Shown: positions 1-6,565, counted from the stretch's first letter. The stretch: DNA of 21,634 bases from Clostridiaceae bacterium UBA6110 (GCA_002428415.1 DIWI01000081.1:1-21634); one strand, 5' to 3'. The notes: a model not told the origin generated them from the sequence alone. Numbers and translations are program-made.

Positions 1-104
1 ATTCTTTGTTGATCCTCCTTGATATAAATACTTTTTTTATTGCCTATTTCAGTTCCTCAATCAACGCATCCTGGTGTTCTCACACCCTGCACCCGATTGA
101 AATT
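1..104 (-). promoter_or_regulatory. Leader and ribosome binding site of a gene starting beyond the left edge
   Basis: Read on the minus strand, this stretch follows tRNA-Thr and ends with a perfect Shine-Dalgarno AAGGAGG (14-20), and the last bases run AAAGAAT, so an ATG could be completed by the first base outside the window. A small hairpin GGTGT-GAGA-ACACC (plus positions 72-86) lies between the tRNA and this site and has no T-run, so it looks more like a processing or spacer element than a terminator. In related genomes the gene after sigH is often tuf or the rpmG-secE-nusG group; which one applies here cannot be seen. Confidence 0.5.
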
Positions 105-180
105 TGGAGCCCATAAGCGGGATTGAACCGCTGACCTCCACCTTACCAAGGTGACGCTCTACCGACTGAGCTATATGGGC
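105..180 (-). tRNA. tRNA-Thr, anticodon GGT
   Basis: The 76-nt sequence on the minus strand folds as a complete cloverleaf. The acceptor stem GCCCATA pairs with TATGGGC, the T arm contains GGTTCAATCCC, and the anticodon loop is TTGGTAA with anticodon GGT at plus positions 145-147, reading ACC and ACU threonine codons. The 3' CCA is encoded (105-107). It lies downstream of sigH but has its own near-consensus promoter, and it is followed within about 100 nt by a ribosome binding site for an mRNA gene, so it may be cut from a longer tRNA-mRNA transcript. Confidence 0.97.
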
Positions 181-191
181 AATTCGTTTAC

Positions 192-208
192 CTAGTAAAT
201 ATTACTAG
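192..208. repeat. Inverted repeat over the tRNA promoter -10
   Basis: CTAGTAA-ATA-TTACTAG is a perfect 7-bp inverted repeat with a 3-bp centre. It covers the -10 hexamer of the tRNA-Thr promoter, a usual place for a repressor operator. No regulator can be assigned, and AT-rich promoters give such repeats by chance now and then. Confidence 0.45.
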
Positions 209-227
209 AATCGATTGCCCTTGTCAA
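199..227 (-). promoter_or_regulatory. Promoter of tRNA-Thr
   Basis: On the minus strand a perfect -35 TTGACA (222-227) is separated by 17 bp from -10 TAATAT (199-204). The expected start is near 192, about a dozen bases before the mature tRNA 5' end. This is a housekeeping (sigma A) type promoter. The -10 hexamer lies inside a perfect inverted repeat described separately. Confidence 0.85.
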
Positions 228-261
228 TACAAAATCTGAATTCCAGGTGCTTCCATCAAGC

Positions 262-888
262 TCATCTGGCTCTGCTCCTCGACAGCTTCCTCCTGATCCT
301 TTGGATCGCATTGTCTATGGCTTTTTCTTCCTTGCCCAGGCTCAATGCAATTCCCAGGTAGCTCACCCCTGAAAGGTACTGGTTCAGAACCTTAAGTTCG
401 AATTCAGACAGGCTCGACCCAATCTCAGAGTTCATTTCAGTTATGTTCTCGAGGCTTATGAACATGTCTTCAGGGTTGTCATTCAAGGAAAATGGAATCA
501 TCTCTATCAGCGGCTTATCCCCCTCATCACTGCCTGAGGGCTTGCTTAGCGACACATAGGTGTTGAGGGGTATGTGCTTTTGTCTTGTAGCTGTCTTGAT
601 TGCAGTCATTATCTGTCTTTTTATGCACATCTCTGCAAAAGTCCTGAAGGATGCCTGTTTTTCCGAATTGTAGTCCCTGACTGCTTCATATAGCCCGATA
701 AGGCCTTCCTGCTGGATGTCGTCATTGTCCGCACCAACAAGGAAATAGCCCCTGGCCTTGTTCCTGACCAGAGGATAGTACTTTTCCGTTATAAAATCGG
801 AGGCAGCCTTGTCGCCCTTCTGTGCAAGAACTACAATTTCTTCATCAGGCATGGAACTGAATTGGCGTGTACCTGTCGTCTCCCACAA
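262..888 (-). CDS. sigH: RNA polymerase sporulation sigma factor SigH
   Basis: SigH directs early sporulation and transition-state transcription. The protein carries a sigma-70 region 2 with YFLVGADNDDIQQEGLIGLY and the strongly SigH-like AIKTATRQKHIPLNTYVSL, then a C-terminal region 4 helix-turn-helix (about the last 60 residues). I place the start at the TTG at 888 (208 aa): AAGGAGG lies 7 nt before it, whereas an upstream in-frame TTG (918) sits almost on the -10 box and the first ATG, 12 codons inside, has no ribosome binding site. It follows yacP by 66 nt, as in other Firmicutes, and has its own promoter in that gap. Confidence 0.93.
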   Translation of the reverse strand: MWETTGTRQFSSMPDEEIVVLAQKGDKAASDFITEKYYPLVRNKARGYFLVGADNDDIQQEGLIGLYEAVRDYNSEKQASFRTFAEMCIKRQIMTAIKTATRQKHIPLNTYVSLSKPSGSDEGDKPLIEMIPFSLNDNPEDMFISLENITEMNSEIGSSLSEFELKVLNQYLSGVSYLGIALSLGKEEKAIDNAIQRIRRKLSRSRAR

Positions 889-919
889 AGGAAAGCCCTC
901 CTTTACCGCTGTTACCAAG

Positions 920-949
920 ATTATAGGCCCGAGATCCGTTCAAAGTCAA
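920..949 (-). promoter_or_regulatory. Promoter of sigH
   Basis: -35 TTGACT (944-949) and a perfect -10 TATAAT (920-925) are 18 bp apart on the minus strand, in the short gap after yacP. The start would fall near 913, leaving a leader of roughly 25 nt that holds AAGGAGG and the TTG start. It allows sigH to be transcribed separately from the upstream genes by the vegetative polymerase. Confidence 0.8.
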
Positions 950-954
950 GGAAA

Positions 955-1455
955 TCAGCCATCCCGGCGCATCTTCTCAAGCTTTTCGAGAGCACCCTCG
1001 TCGACTCTTTCCGCAAGCGTATGCCGGACCTTGTCTGAAAGCTCCCTTGTTTTTTCCCTGATGCTTCTTTCAGCTTCCCTGTATTCAGCCCTGAACTCCT
1101 TTGAGCTCATCCTGGTGGCGCCTCTCCCGAAGATTATCTGCTGCTCCAGTGAGTCGGAGGTCACAACCAGCACCTCCACACGCTTGCCTATCTGGTCCAC
1201 GCTGTGTTCAATGAAGGCATCCGCAGTTTCCCCGTCCCTTGTAAACACGACCTCGACCCGGTCATAGCTCTCCCTTTTTTCACTTCCGCCCGCCACCCTG
1301 TGCGCATCGAAAACTACCACGACCCTGGAATCATAGAAGCTTCCGTAATTGACCATGAGTTCTATAAGCTTCTCCCTGGCAATTCCAAATTCAAGGTCCT
1401 TAAGCTCCTGCCAGGAGTTGATCACATTATATCCATCTATGAAAACCGTCCGCAT
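955..1455 (-). CDS. yacP: NYN-domain ribonuclease, YacP/Rae1 family
   Basis: The protein is an NYN (PIN-like) domain over its whole length. Acidic metal-site residues are seen in FIDGYNVI near the N-terminus, VVVFDAH in the middle and ETADAFIE and TSD later. The Bacillus homologue, Rae1, is a ribosome-associated mRNA endonuclease; that role is inferred by family here. The start at ATG 1455 (166 aa) matches the family's N-terminus and follows a GAGGTGA sequence; a GTG at 1467 adding four residues is the alternative. It sits between rlmB and sigH as in many Firmicutes. Confidence 0.88.
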   Translation of the reverse strand: MRTVFIDGYNVINSWQELKDLEFGIAREKLIELMVNYGSFYDSRVVVVFDAHRVAGGSEKRESYDRVEVVFTRDGETADAFIEHSVDQIGKRVEVLVVTSDSLEQQIIFGRGATRMSSKEFRAEYREAERSIREKTRELSDKVRHTLAERVDEGALEKLEKMRRDG

Positions 1456-1490
1456 ATCAGGCTTCACCTCTCAAATTCCTTATAATATAA

Positions 1491-1526
1491 GTATACAGGC
1501 CGTTTCTTAAAAAACAGCCTGTATAC
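1491..1526. repeat. Long inverted repeat between rlmB and yacP
   Basis: GTATACAGGC (1491-1500) and its exact reverse complement GCCTGTATAC (1517-1526) flank a 16-nt centre in which GTTT and AAAC can also pair. The resulting hairpin has about 14 bp and lies between the rlmB stop and the yacP start. No run of T follows on either strand, so it is not a standard terminator. It could attenuate or stabilise the operon mRNA. Confidence 0.6.
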
Positions 1527-1547
1527 AAAATCATTATTTTGTTATCC

Positions 1548-2468
1548 TTAGTCTTCTATCGGCAGCCTCTGCACCATGACTTCGTACATCAGAATGCCTG
1601 CAGCTACTGATGCGTTCAGAGAATTGATCTTCCCGACCATTGGAATTGATACTACACTGTCGCACTTCTCCTTGAGAAGCCTTGAAATGCCCTTACCTTC
1701 GTTTCCGATGATGAGAGCAACTCCTCCTGAAAAGTCGGTTGCGAAGCTTGCGGAGTCTCCGTCCATGTCTGCTCCATAGACGAATATACCCGCTTCCTTG
1801 AGCTCGTCAACCTCTCTGGCAAGGTTTGACACCTTGGCGATGAGCATATGGTTCACAGCTCCTGCTGATGTCTTGTAGACGGTGCTGTTAACAGAAGCGC
1901 TCCTCCTCTTGGGTATTATCACTCCATGGACACCTGAAAGCTCAGCAGTCCTGATGATCGACCCAAGGTTATGCGGATCCTCAATTTCATCCAGCACAAG
2001 AATAAATGGCTTCTCGCCCTTCTGTGCAGCCTTGTCAAGAATATCCCTGACCTCAGAATATCTGTATGGGGTAACATATGCGATGACTCCCTGGTGGGAT
2101 TCTCCCTGACTTAAATTATCAAGCTTCCTTCTGTCCACCTCGATTACAGGTATTCCCTTTTCCTTGGCGATTGGTATTATCTTGTTTATCGAGCCTGAAG
2201 TGTCACCAGAGGCGACAAGTATCTTCTCAACTGTCAGCTTCGAATCAAGAACCTCAAGCACAGCATTCCTGCCTGCCACGATATTCTCATTAATCTCGAC
2301 TTCGACAGCCGGCTTTCTATCTGCAGCAGGCTTCCTGTCTGCAACAGGCTTCCTGTCCTCCGCCTGGCGCTTTTCAACCGGCTTTCTTGCTGTATCCCTG
2401 ACCTGTGTTTCACTTTTGGCACCCTTCTTCTTCGACCTGTCGAAGTTAAGTCCGTCTCTTTTAGCCAT
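1548..2468 (-). CDS. rlmB: 23S rRNA (guanosine-2'-O-)-methyltransferase RlmB-like (SpoU/TrmH family)
   Basis: The enzyme transfers a methyl group from SAM to a ribose in 23S rRNA (G2251 in E. coli RlmB). The substrate-binding domain (about residues 60-135, starting ENIVAGRNAVLEVL) precedes the knotted SPOUT domain with DPHNLGSIIRTAE (motif 1), IIGNEGKGIS (motif 2) and SIPMVGKINSLNASVA (motif 3), all intact. A basic N-terminal extension of about 60 residues contains three hexapeptide repeats. The start overlaps the end of mrnC by 8 nt, with GGAGTG 7 nt before the ATG, so the two are probably translated together. Confidence 0.92.
   Translation of the reverse strand: MAKRDGLNFDRSKKKGAKSETQVRDTARKPVEKRQAEDRKPVADRKPAADRKPAVEVEINENIVAGRNAVLEVLDSKLTVEKILVASGDTSGSINKIIPIAKEKGIPVIEVDRRKLDNLSQGESHQGVIAYVTPYRYSEVRDILDKAAQKGEKPFILVLDEIEDPHNLGSIIRTAELSGVHGVIIPKRRSASVNSTVYKTSAGAVNHMLIAKVSNLAREVDELKEAGIFVYGADMDGDSASFATDFSGGVALIIGNEGKGISRLLKEKCDSVVSIPMVGKINSLNASVAAGILMYEVMVQRLPIED
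2304..2357 (-). repeat. Three tandem 18-bp repeats inside rlmB
   Basis: Residues 38-55 read DRKPVA-DRKPAA-DRKPAV, encoded by three consecutive 18-bp units, the first two almost identical. They lie in the disordered, positively charged N-terminal extension, upstream of the folded domains. In-frame repeat number changes could occur by slippage without harming the enzyme. Confidence 0.85.
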
Positions 2469-2898
2469 TGCCGTTCACTCCTTTCATATTTTCCTTAGTC
2501 TTTTCTTGCCGTTCCTCGACAGCCTTCGCTGAAAGCTCCATTATCTCCATGAGTCTTTCTTCTTCGCCGATAAGGAACAGATATCCTATAAGGGCCTCGA
2601 ATCCCGTTGCCCTTCTGTAATCCAGCACCTTTGCATTTTTGGGCACAGTCATGGACTTCATGTTCCTGCCCCTCTTGTATATGTAAGCTTCCTCTTCGCT
2701 GAGTCCGCTTTCTATCACTTCCATGATATAGCTCTGGTTTGCGGCTTTTACATACCTGATGGCCTCAAGGTGAAGTTTATGGGGAAGGCTTGCTGTTCCT
2801 CTTCTTATTATCCTTTCCCTGACAAAGTTCTCGAATGTCGAGTCCCCTATAAAAGCAAGAGTAAGCGGATTAAGATTTATAGCGTCCTTCTTTTCCAT
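2461..2898 (-). CDS. mrnC: Mini-ribonuclease III
   Basis: This is a small RNase III-type enzyme without the double-stranded RNA binding domain, which in Bacillus matures the ends of 23S rRNA. At 145 aa it has the usual length. The two halves of the catalytic site are LAFIGDSTFENFVRE (D19) and ATGFEALIGYLFLIG (E101). An AAGGA site lies 7 nt before the ATG. It overlaps rlmB by 8 nt and follows the rpsD terminator, so the unit mrnC-rlmB-yacP probably has a promoter in the 50-nt gap after that terminator; I see no convincing one. Confidence 0.92.
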   Translation of the reverse strand: MEKKDAINLNPLTLAFIGDSTFENFVRERIIRRGTASLPHKLHLEAIRYVKAANQSYIMEVIESGLSEEEAYIYKRGRNMKSMTVPKNAKVLDYRRATGFEALIGYLFLIGEEERLMEIMELSAKAVEERQEKTKENMKGVNGNG

Positions 2899-2950
2899 CT
2901 CTCTGTCCTTTCAGTCCTTCATCAATACAACAATAGCAATCCTTAATGCA

Positions 2951-2985
2951 AAAAACAAGGGACCTGGAATTCCAGACCCCTGTTT
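2951..2985 (-). terminator. Rho-independent terminator of rpsD
   Basis: On the minus strand a long stem (AACAGGGG...CTGGAATTCCAG...TCCCTTGTT) is followed at once by TTTTTT. It starts a few bases after the rpsD stop and separates rpsD from mrnC. Confidence 0.88.
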
Positions 2986-2994
2986 TGTAAATTC

Positions 2995-3588
2995 TTACTT
3001 TGAGTAGTACTCGACTATGAGCTGCTCGTTGATCACTATAGGAAGCTCTTCCCTCTGTGGGTCTCTTACAAGCTTAGCCTTCCAGTTCTCTACATCCTTC
3101 TCGATGTATCCCAGCGGTGAAGCTGTGATTGTGTTGAAGTTATCAACGAAGAGCTGAGTCTTCCTTGACTTCTCCCTGAGCTCAACTACATCTCCTGCAG
3201 TAAGTCCATAGGAAGGAATGTCTATCTTCTTTCCATTTATCAGGAAGTGTCCATGGTTTACCATCTGCCTTGCCTGTCTTATGGAATTAGCGAATCCCAT
3301 CCTGTATACCATATTGTCAAGCCTCTTCTCAAGAAGTATGAGAAGTGCTGGTCCAGGCTGCTCCTTGGACTTCATCGCCTTATCTACGTACCTTACGAAC
3401 TGCTTCTCAAGAACGTTATAATATGCTCTGAGTCTCTGCTTCTCGAGGAGCTGAACTCCATACTCGGAAAGCTTCTTGTCCGCCCTGCCTGTGCCCTTCT
3501 TCGCCCTGTTCATCGCCTTCGGATGTCCTACAACGTTAAGCCCGAGCCTTCTTGCCGCCTTGAAACGTGGTCCCATCATTTTTGCCAT
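2995..3588 (-). CDS. rpsD: 30S ribosomal protein S4, zinc-free (C-) type
   Basis: S4 binds 16S rRNA early in 30S assembly. The N-terminal S4 domain is followed by the S4 RNA-binding motif (RLDNMVYRMGFANSIRQARQMVNHGHFLINGKKI). Length is 197 aa. The N-terminus (MAKMMGPRFKAARRLGLN) has none of the four cysteines that bind zinc in C+ type S4, so this is the C- form. It stands alone with its own promoter and terminator rather than in the rpsM-rpsK-rpoA operon. Many clostridia carry both forms, so a second rpsD elsewhere is likely but cannot be seen here. GGAGG lies 9 nt before the ATG. Confidence 0.93.
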   Translation of the reverse strand: MAKMMGPRFKAARRLGLNVVGHPKAMNRAKKGTGRADKKLSEYGVQLLEKQRLRAYYNVLEKQFVRYVDKAMKSKEQPGPALLILLEKRLDNMVYRMGFANSIRQARQMVNHGHFLINGKKIDIPSYGLTAGDVVELREKSRKTQLFVDNFNTITASPLGYIEKDVENWKAKLVRDPQREELPIVINEQLIVEYYSK

Positions 3589-3610
3589 CTTTGATCTTTA
3601 CCTCCAAAAT

Positions 3611-3630
3611 AAATACTTGCCGCGGTATTT
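3611..3630 (-). promoter_or_regulatory. Short hairpin in the rpsD leader
   Basis: AAATAC and GTATTT (6 bp) flank an 8-nt loop containing CCGCGG, within the 5' leader just upstream of the ribosome binding site. S4 is known to repress its own mRNA in several bacteria, and a structure in this position could take part; this is inference only. Confidence 0.3.
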
Positions 3631-3654
3631 TTTCCTTTTGGATAGCCATCATTC

Positions 3655-3683
3655 ATTTTATACCCGCCAAATGCAATTGTCAA
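3655..3683 (-). promoter_or_regulatory. Promoter of rpsD
   Basis: A perfect -35 TTGACA (3678-3683) lies 17 bp from -10 TAAAAT (3655-3660), which overlaps an alternative TATAAA. It gives a leader of about 60 nt before the rpsD ATG. Confidence 0.82.
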
Positions 3684-3740
3684 TTTCTTTTTAGAATTAA
3701 CCCTATTGTTTCTATTTGTCATTTCAATTGGTTCTGTAGG

Positions 3741-4835
3741 TTAATCCGCCCCCGAAGCACCCTTGCTCTTCAGCATCTTCTCCAGACCCTCTGAAATCAC
3801 CACTTCACCCTCCATTGTAACCCAGTAGGCATAAGTATCAGGGATTGTCGCAATCAGCTTCTTGCCTTCTTCAATGTCCATAAGGAACACTGTAGTCGAC
3901 AGGAAGTCCGCTACTCCGGAATTAGGTGTAATTATCGAGACAGCCTTGAAATAGTCTCCGGGCATAAGAGTCGTTGGGTCGATGAGGTGATGGTACTTCA
4001 TCTCATCAACTATGTAGTATCTCTGATAGTCGCCTGAACTGACAACACAGAGATTGTTCAGGAATACGGTATCCAAAGTGGCATCTTCGCCGACAATGGA
4101 TTCATCAGGATTCTGGATCCCTACTCCCCATCTGTCCCTGATATTGTCCAGCGGCTTATCAAGAGCCTTCACATTTCCGCCTGCACTCAGGATCAGTGAT
4201 GTGAACCCCTTGTTCCTCATATCCTCGCCTATCATTTCAGTTGCATAGCCCTTCGCAACGGCTCCGACATCCAGCCTCATTTCGGGGTCCTCGAGATATA
4301 CCGTGGAATTCGCTTCATCTATAATTACCTTGGTAATGTCCACATGCTCCATGGCCGCCTTAAGCTCTTCCATAGGAGGAAGCTTGGCATTCATAGGGTC
4401 ATCCATACCTTCATTCCTGTAATCAGACCATATCGAAAGCATGGCACCAAGTGCGATGTTAGTCCTTCCACCGGTCTTGTCGTACCATTCCTTCGCAAAC
4501 TTCAAGAGATCTATTATCTTCTTGTCCACCTTCACAGGTTCTTTGCCTGCATTCTCATTTATCGTCTTCAGGTTGTTAATCCCCGCATATGTGTTGTATA
4601 TGTCATAGAGCTTATGATATTCACCGAACTGAGTCCGGATATCTTCGTAGTATTCGTTGAATTCCTCTTCAGTTTCAGTATATCCGATTACAGTTATTAC
4701 AGTATCGAAGGCATCGAAGAATGTATCCGAATATTTTGTATATGATACGGTGGGTTCAGGCTCTTTTTCACCACACCCTGTAAATATTCCTGCTGCAACG
4801 ACTACTGCCATGAGTGCGATAACTAACCTGCGCAT
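3741..4835 (-). CDS. apbE: FAD:protein FMN transferase, lipoprotein (ApbE family)
   Basis: ApbE attaches FMN from FAD covalently to Thr/Ser of extracytoplasmic flavoproteins. The 364-aa protein starts at ATG 4835, preceded by GAGGAGG. A signal peptide (MRRLVIALMAVVVAAGIFTGC) has a lipobox with C21 as the lipidated residue. The ApbE fold is recognised by DTVITVIGY, LDVGAVAKGYATEMIGE, SAGGNVKA, GDYQRYY, HHLIDPTT and the C-terminal metal-site ADFLSTTVF. The glycine usual after HxIDPxT is Leu here. The upstream gene encodes a lipoprotein that could be its target, but a strong terminator separates them. No terminator follows, so reading through into rpsD is possible. Confidence 0.92.
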   Translation of the reverse strand: MRRLVIALMAVVVAAGIFTGCGEKEPEPTVSYTKYSDTFFDAFDTVITVIGYTETEEEFNEYYEDIRTQFGEYHKLYDIYNTYAGINNLKTINENAGKEPVKVDKKIIDLLKFAKEWYDKTGGRTNIALGAMLSIWSDYRNEGMDDPMNAKLPPMEELKAAMEHVDITKVIIDEANSTVYLEDPEMRLDVGAVAKGYATEMIGEDMRNKGFTSLILSAGGNVKALDKPLDNIRDRWGVGIQNPDESIVGEDATLDTVFLNNLCVVSSGDYQRYYIVDEMKYHHLIDPTTLMPGDYFKAVSIITPNSGVADFLSTTVFLMDIEEGKKLIATIPDTYAYWVTMEGEVVISEGLEKMLKSKGASGAD

Positions 4836-4902
4836 ATATCCTCCTCTTCGTCCCACAAAGCAAGCTTTGAACACGAGTCTAATTCCTTTTTATTTCCGGT
4901 CT

Positions 4903-4908
4903 ATCATA
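4903..4908 (-). promoter_or_regulatory. Possible extended -10 promoter of apbE
   Basis: TGGTATGAT on the minus strand gives an extended -10 element (TGn then TATGAT), 67 nt upstream of the apbE ATG and downstream of the preceding terminator. No good -35 is visible. A promoter is needed here because the terminator at 4954-4988 should stop transcription from the upstream gene. Confidence 0.45.
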
Positions 4909-4953
4909 CCATACACCGCTAATGAGTATATCGAAAAAAGCTTAAAAAACCTT

Positions 4954-4988
4954 GAAAAATCCCGCCCTGAGAAACCTCAGGGCGGGAT
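4954..4988 (-). terminator. Rho-independent terminator of the duplicated lipoprotein gene
   Basis: A perfect 13-bp stem, ATCCCGCCCTGAG / CTCAGGGCGGGAT, with a 4-nt loop (GTTT), is followed by a short run of T on the minus strand. It starts about 19 nt after the stop codon. Confidence 0.92.
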
Positions 4989-5006
4989 CCTAATGTTTAT
5001 TAAAAA

Positions 5007-6086
5007 TTATTTTGCTTTTTCAGCCGCTTCCTTGAATGCATCAAGATATCCCTGTACTGATACAGTTACAGATGTCTTAAGGTCTGCTGCGTCTGTCTTG
5101 CCTTCAAGAAGCTTCATTCCAGTTACATCAGCAACTGACTTTCCAACTGTCCAGGCTGCAAGTGCGTTAGCCTGCTCGAACCACTCTTTGCCTATCTTTG
5201 AAGCTGCCTTCATGTTGTATGCAGTTCCAAGTTCCTGCTTTGACTTAACAACTGCAGTCTTGTCGGAAGTTACCTTTCCGTCTACATCGTAAGCAACTTT
5301 AGTCTGTGCTACGTCGATAACAGTTCCAGCAACCTTTCCATCCTTGTCAAGTGCTGTAACTACGATAGTTGTGTCAACCTGTGCGGTTGCTCCCTTATCT
5401 GCGTCTTCGCCCTTTGACTTAGCTATGGAAACACCCTGTCCAAGTCCAAGCTTTACAGCTCCAGCCTTAACTTCCTGTGCGTTAGCGTATGCCTTCTCAA
5501 GTCCCTTTATGTAGTCCTCTACAGTAATGGTAACCAGTGAAGTAAGCTCTGGTACGTCAGGAACGTTCTTGTGTGCATCGTCCTTGACCTTAACCTTGAG
5601 GGCCTTGACTTCAGCTACAGTCTTGCCAACCATCCAGTTGCCAAGTGCTCCAGCCTGCTCAAACCACTCTTTTCCTATAGTGGTAGCTGCCTTCATTCCA
5701 TAGTCGTTTCCAAGCTCAAGCTTTGTCTTGATTGGAGCCGCTACATCGGAAGTAAGCTTCATGTCCTTGTCGTATACAACCTTAGTCTGTGCGTTGTCGA
5801 TGATTACGGAAAGAACCTTTCCATCTTTGTCGAACGCTGCTGCAACCATGACTGAGTCAACCTGTGCTGTAGCTCCCTTCTCAGGATCTACATCCTTTGA
5901 CTTTGCTATTGATGTTACTATTCCAAGACCTATCTTGGCAAATCCTGTCGCTGCAGGTGTAGTTGGTGCCGCAGTCGGTGCCGCTGTTGGTGCTGTGGTT
6001 GGTGTAGTCGGTGTCTTTGCTCCGCATCCGGCAAGTACGCCAAGAGCGAGAACTGCTGACAAAACGATTGATATTGTCTTTTTCAT
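5007..6086 (-). CDS. Lipoprotein of two tandem homologous domains, function unknown
   Basis: The 359-aa protein has a lipoprotein signal peptide (LGVLAGC, C21), a Pro/Thr/Ala linker (residues 24-47) and two copies of a domain of about 150 residues (49-204 and 211-354). Each copy holds SIAKSK, KGATAQVD, AQTKV.YD, MKAA..IGKEWFEQA and W.VGK, so the duplication is plain. No catalytic motif is visible. It is predicted to sit on the outer face of the membrane. The adjacent apbE raises the idea that it carries covalent FMN at the GAT of each repeat, as Listeria PplA does at its own GAT-type sites; the surrounding sequence does not match the standard FMN_bind motif well, so this is tentative. GGAGGT lies 9 nt before the ATG. 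Confidence 0.85.
   Translation of the reverse strand: MKKTISIVLSAVLALGVLAGCGAKTPTTPTTAPTAAPTAAPTTPAATGFAKIGLGIVTSIAKSKDVDPEKGATAQVDSVMVAAAFDKDGKVLSVIIDNAQTKVVYDKDMKLTSDVAAPIKTKLELGNDYGMKAATTIGKEWFEQAGALGNWMVGKTVAEVKALKVKVKDDAHKNVPDVPELTSLVTITVEDYIKGLEKAYANAQEVKAGAVKLGLGQGVSIAKSKGEDADKGATAQVDTTIVVTALDKDGKVAGTVIDVAQTKVAYDVDGKVTSDKTAVVKSKQELGTAYNMKAASKIGKEWFEQANALAAWTVGKSVADVTGMKLLEGKTDAADLKTSVTVSVQGYLDAFKEAAEKAK
5025..5942 (-). repeat. Intragenic duplication (two domain copies, 161-residue offset)
   Basis: Codons for residues 49-204 (plus positions 5475-5942) and 211-354 (5025-5456) encode the same domain. The two KEWFEQA segments are 161 residues apart. DNA identity is visible in places, so the duplication is either fairly recent or under common constraint. 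Confidence 0.85.
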
Positions 6087-6126
6087 GTTTCCCTGACCTC
6101 CAAATGGTTTTTTGTTTTACAAGTCA

Positions 6127-6155
6127 ATTTTAATATATTGTTAAGTAATCGACAA
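6127..6155 (-). promoter_or_regulatory. Candidate promoter of the duplicated lipoprotein gene
   Basis: -10 TAAAAT (6127-6132) and -35 TTGTCG (6150-6155) are spaced by 17 bp, about 40 nt upstream of the ATG. The -35 matches consensus at four of six bases. Confidence 0.55.
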
Positions 6156-6400
6156 GCGATTTTGTGAAAGTTATGATATTCACAATAAACTCCAAGCAAA
6201 AAACAAAGTTACTCATTTAAAACCGAACTTAACTCCCATTTTGTTAACCGTTTTCCTGAAATATGCCTGATTTAGGAACATGTCGAACGTTTTCATTTAT
6301 TATTTCTTTATAATTCGTTCATTTATTCTGACAACTTCGCTATAAACATTGTGTTTTATTTGTACATATCTGCTGTTTATACAGTCAAAAAAGAATGCTG

Positions 6401-6416
6401 GTTACAAATTTGTAAC
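6401..6416. repeat. Perfect 16-bp palindrome GTTACAAATTTGTAAC
   Basis: GTTACAAA/TTTGTAAC is a perfect palindrome without a spacer, in the gene-free region about 320 bp upstream of the lipoprotein start and 150 bp after cysS. It has the size and symmetry of a dimeric repressor or activator site. No regulator is assigned. Confidence 0.5.
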
Positions 6417-6527
6417 ATATGTCAGTAAATCAGTTCGATAAACTAGTATATCAAGAGCAAAGCAGGTGACCTGAATTTTAGCGTTTAATTTTTCAACATT
6501 GTTAAATGTAATCAAACCTGAGGGCAG

Positions 6528-6556
6528 AAAAACCGGAAGCAATGATGCTTCCGGTT
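6528..6556 (-). terminator. Rho-independent terminator of cysS
   Basis: AACCGGAAGC / GCTTCCGGTT (10 bp, 6-nt loop) followed by TTTTTC on the minus strand, about 10 nt after the cysS stop. It ends the operon that starts with the VTT-domain gene. Confidence 0.92.
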
Positions 6557-6565
6557 AACAAATTG

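Larger units (their letters stand above)
6087..6527 (-). promoter_or_regulatory. Long AT-rich upstream region of the lipoprotein gene
   Basis: There is no credible gene in this stretch. A candidate promoter lies at 6127-6155 on the minus strand: -35 TTGTCG and -10 TAAAAT, 17 bp apart. Further upstream are a perfect 16-bp palindrome (6401-6416), a CTGT-TTAT-ACAG repeat (6374-6385) and an imperfect inverted repeat around AAAACCG and CGTTTT (about 6220-6256). This is more regulatory-looking sequence than any other gap in the window. Confidence 0.5.

Noticed and set aside
809..1267. Plus-strand frames opposite sigH/yacP and similar antisense frames throughout
   Set aside because: They mirror well-supported genes, have no recognisable domains and lack ribosome binding sites.
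3741..4874. Longer apbE start at 4874
   Set aside because: It would put 13 residues before a lipoprotein signal peptide; ATG 4835 has GAGGAGG at the right distance.
6278..6296. CcpA-site-like ATGAAAACGTTCGACAT on the minus strand
   Set aside because: The second half is shifted by one base relative to the consensus, and it lies far from the likely promoter.
6087..6565. T-box or other known riboswitch near cysS or the lipoprotein
   Set aside because: I found no T-box core sequence or antiterminator pairing upstream of the synthetase genes, and cysS lies inside an operon with no leader of its own.
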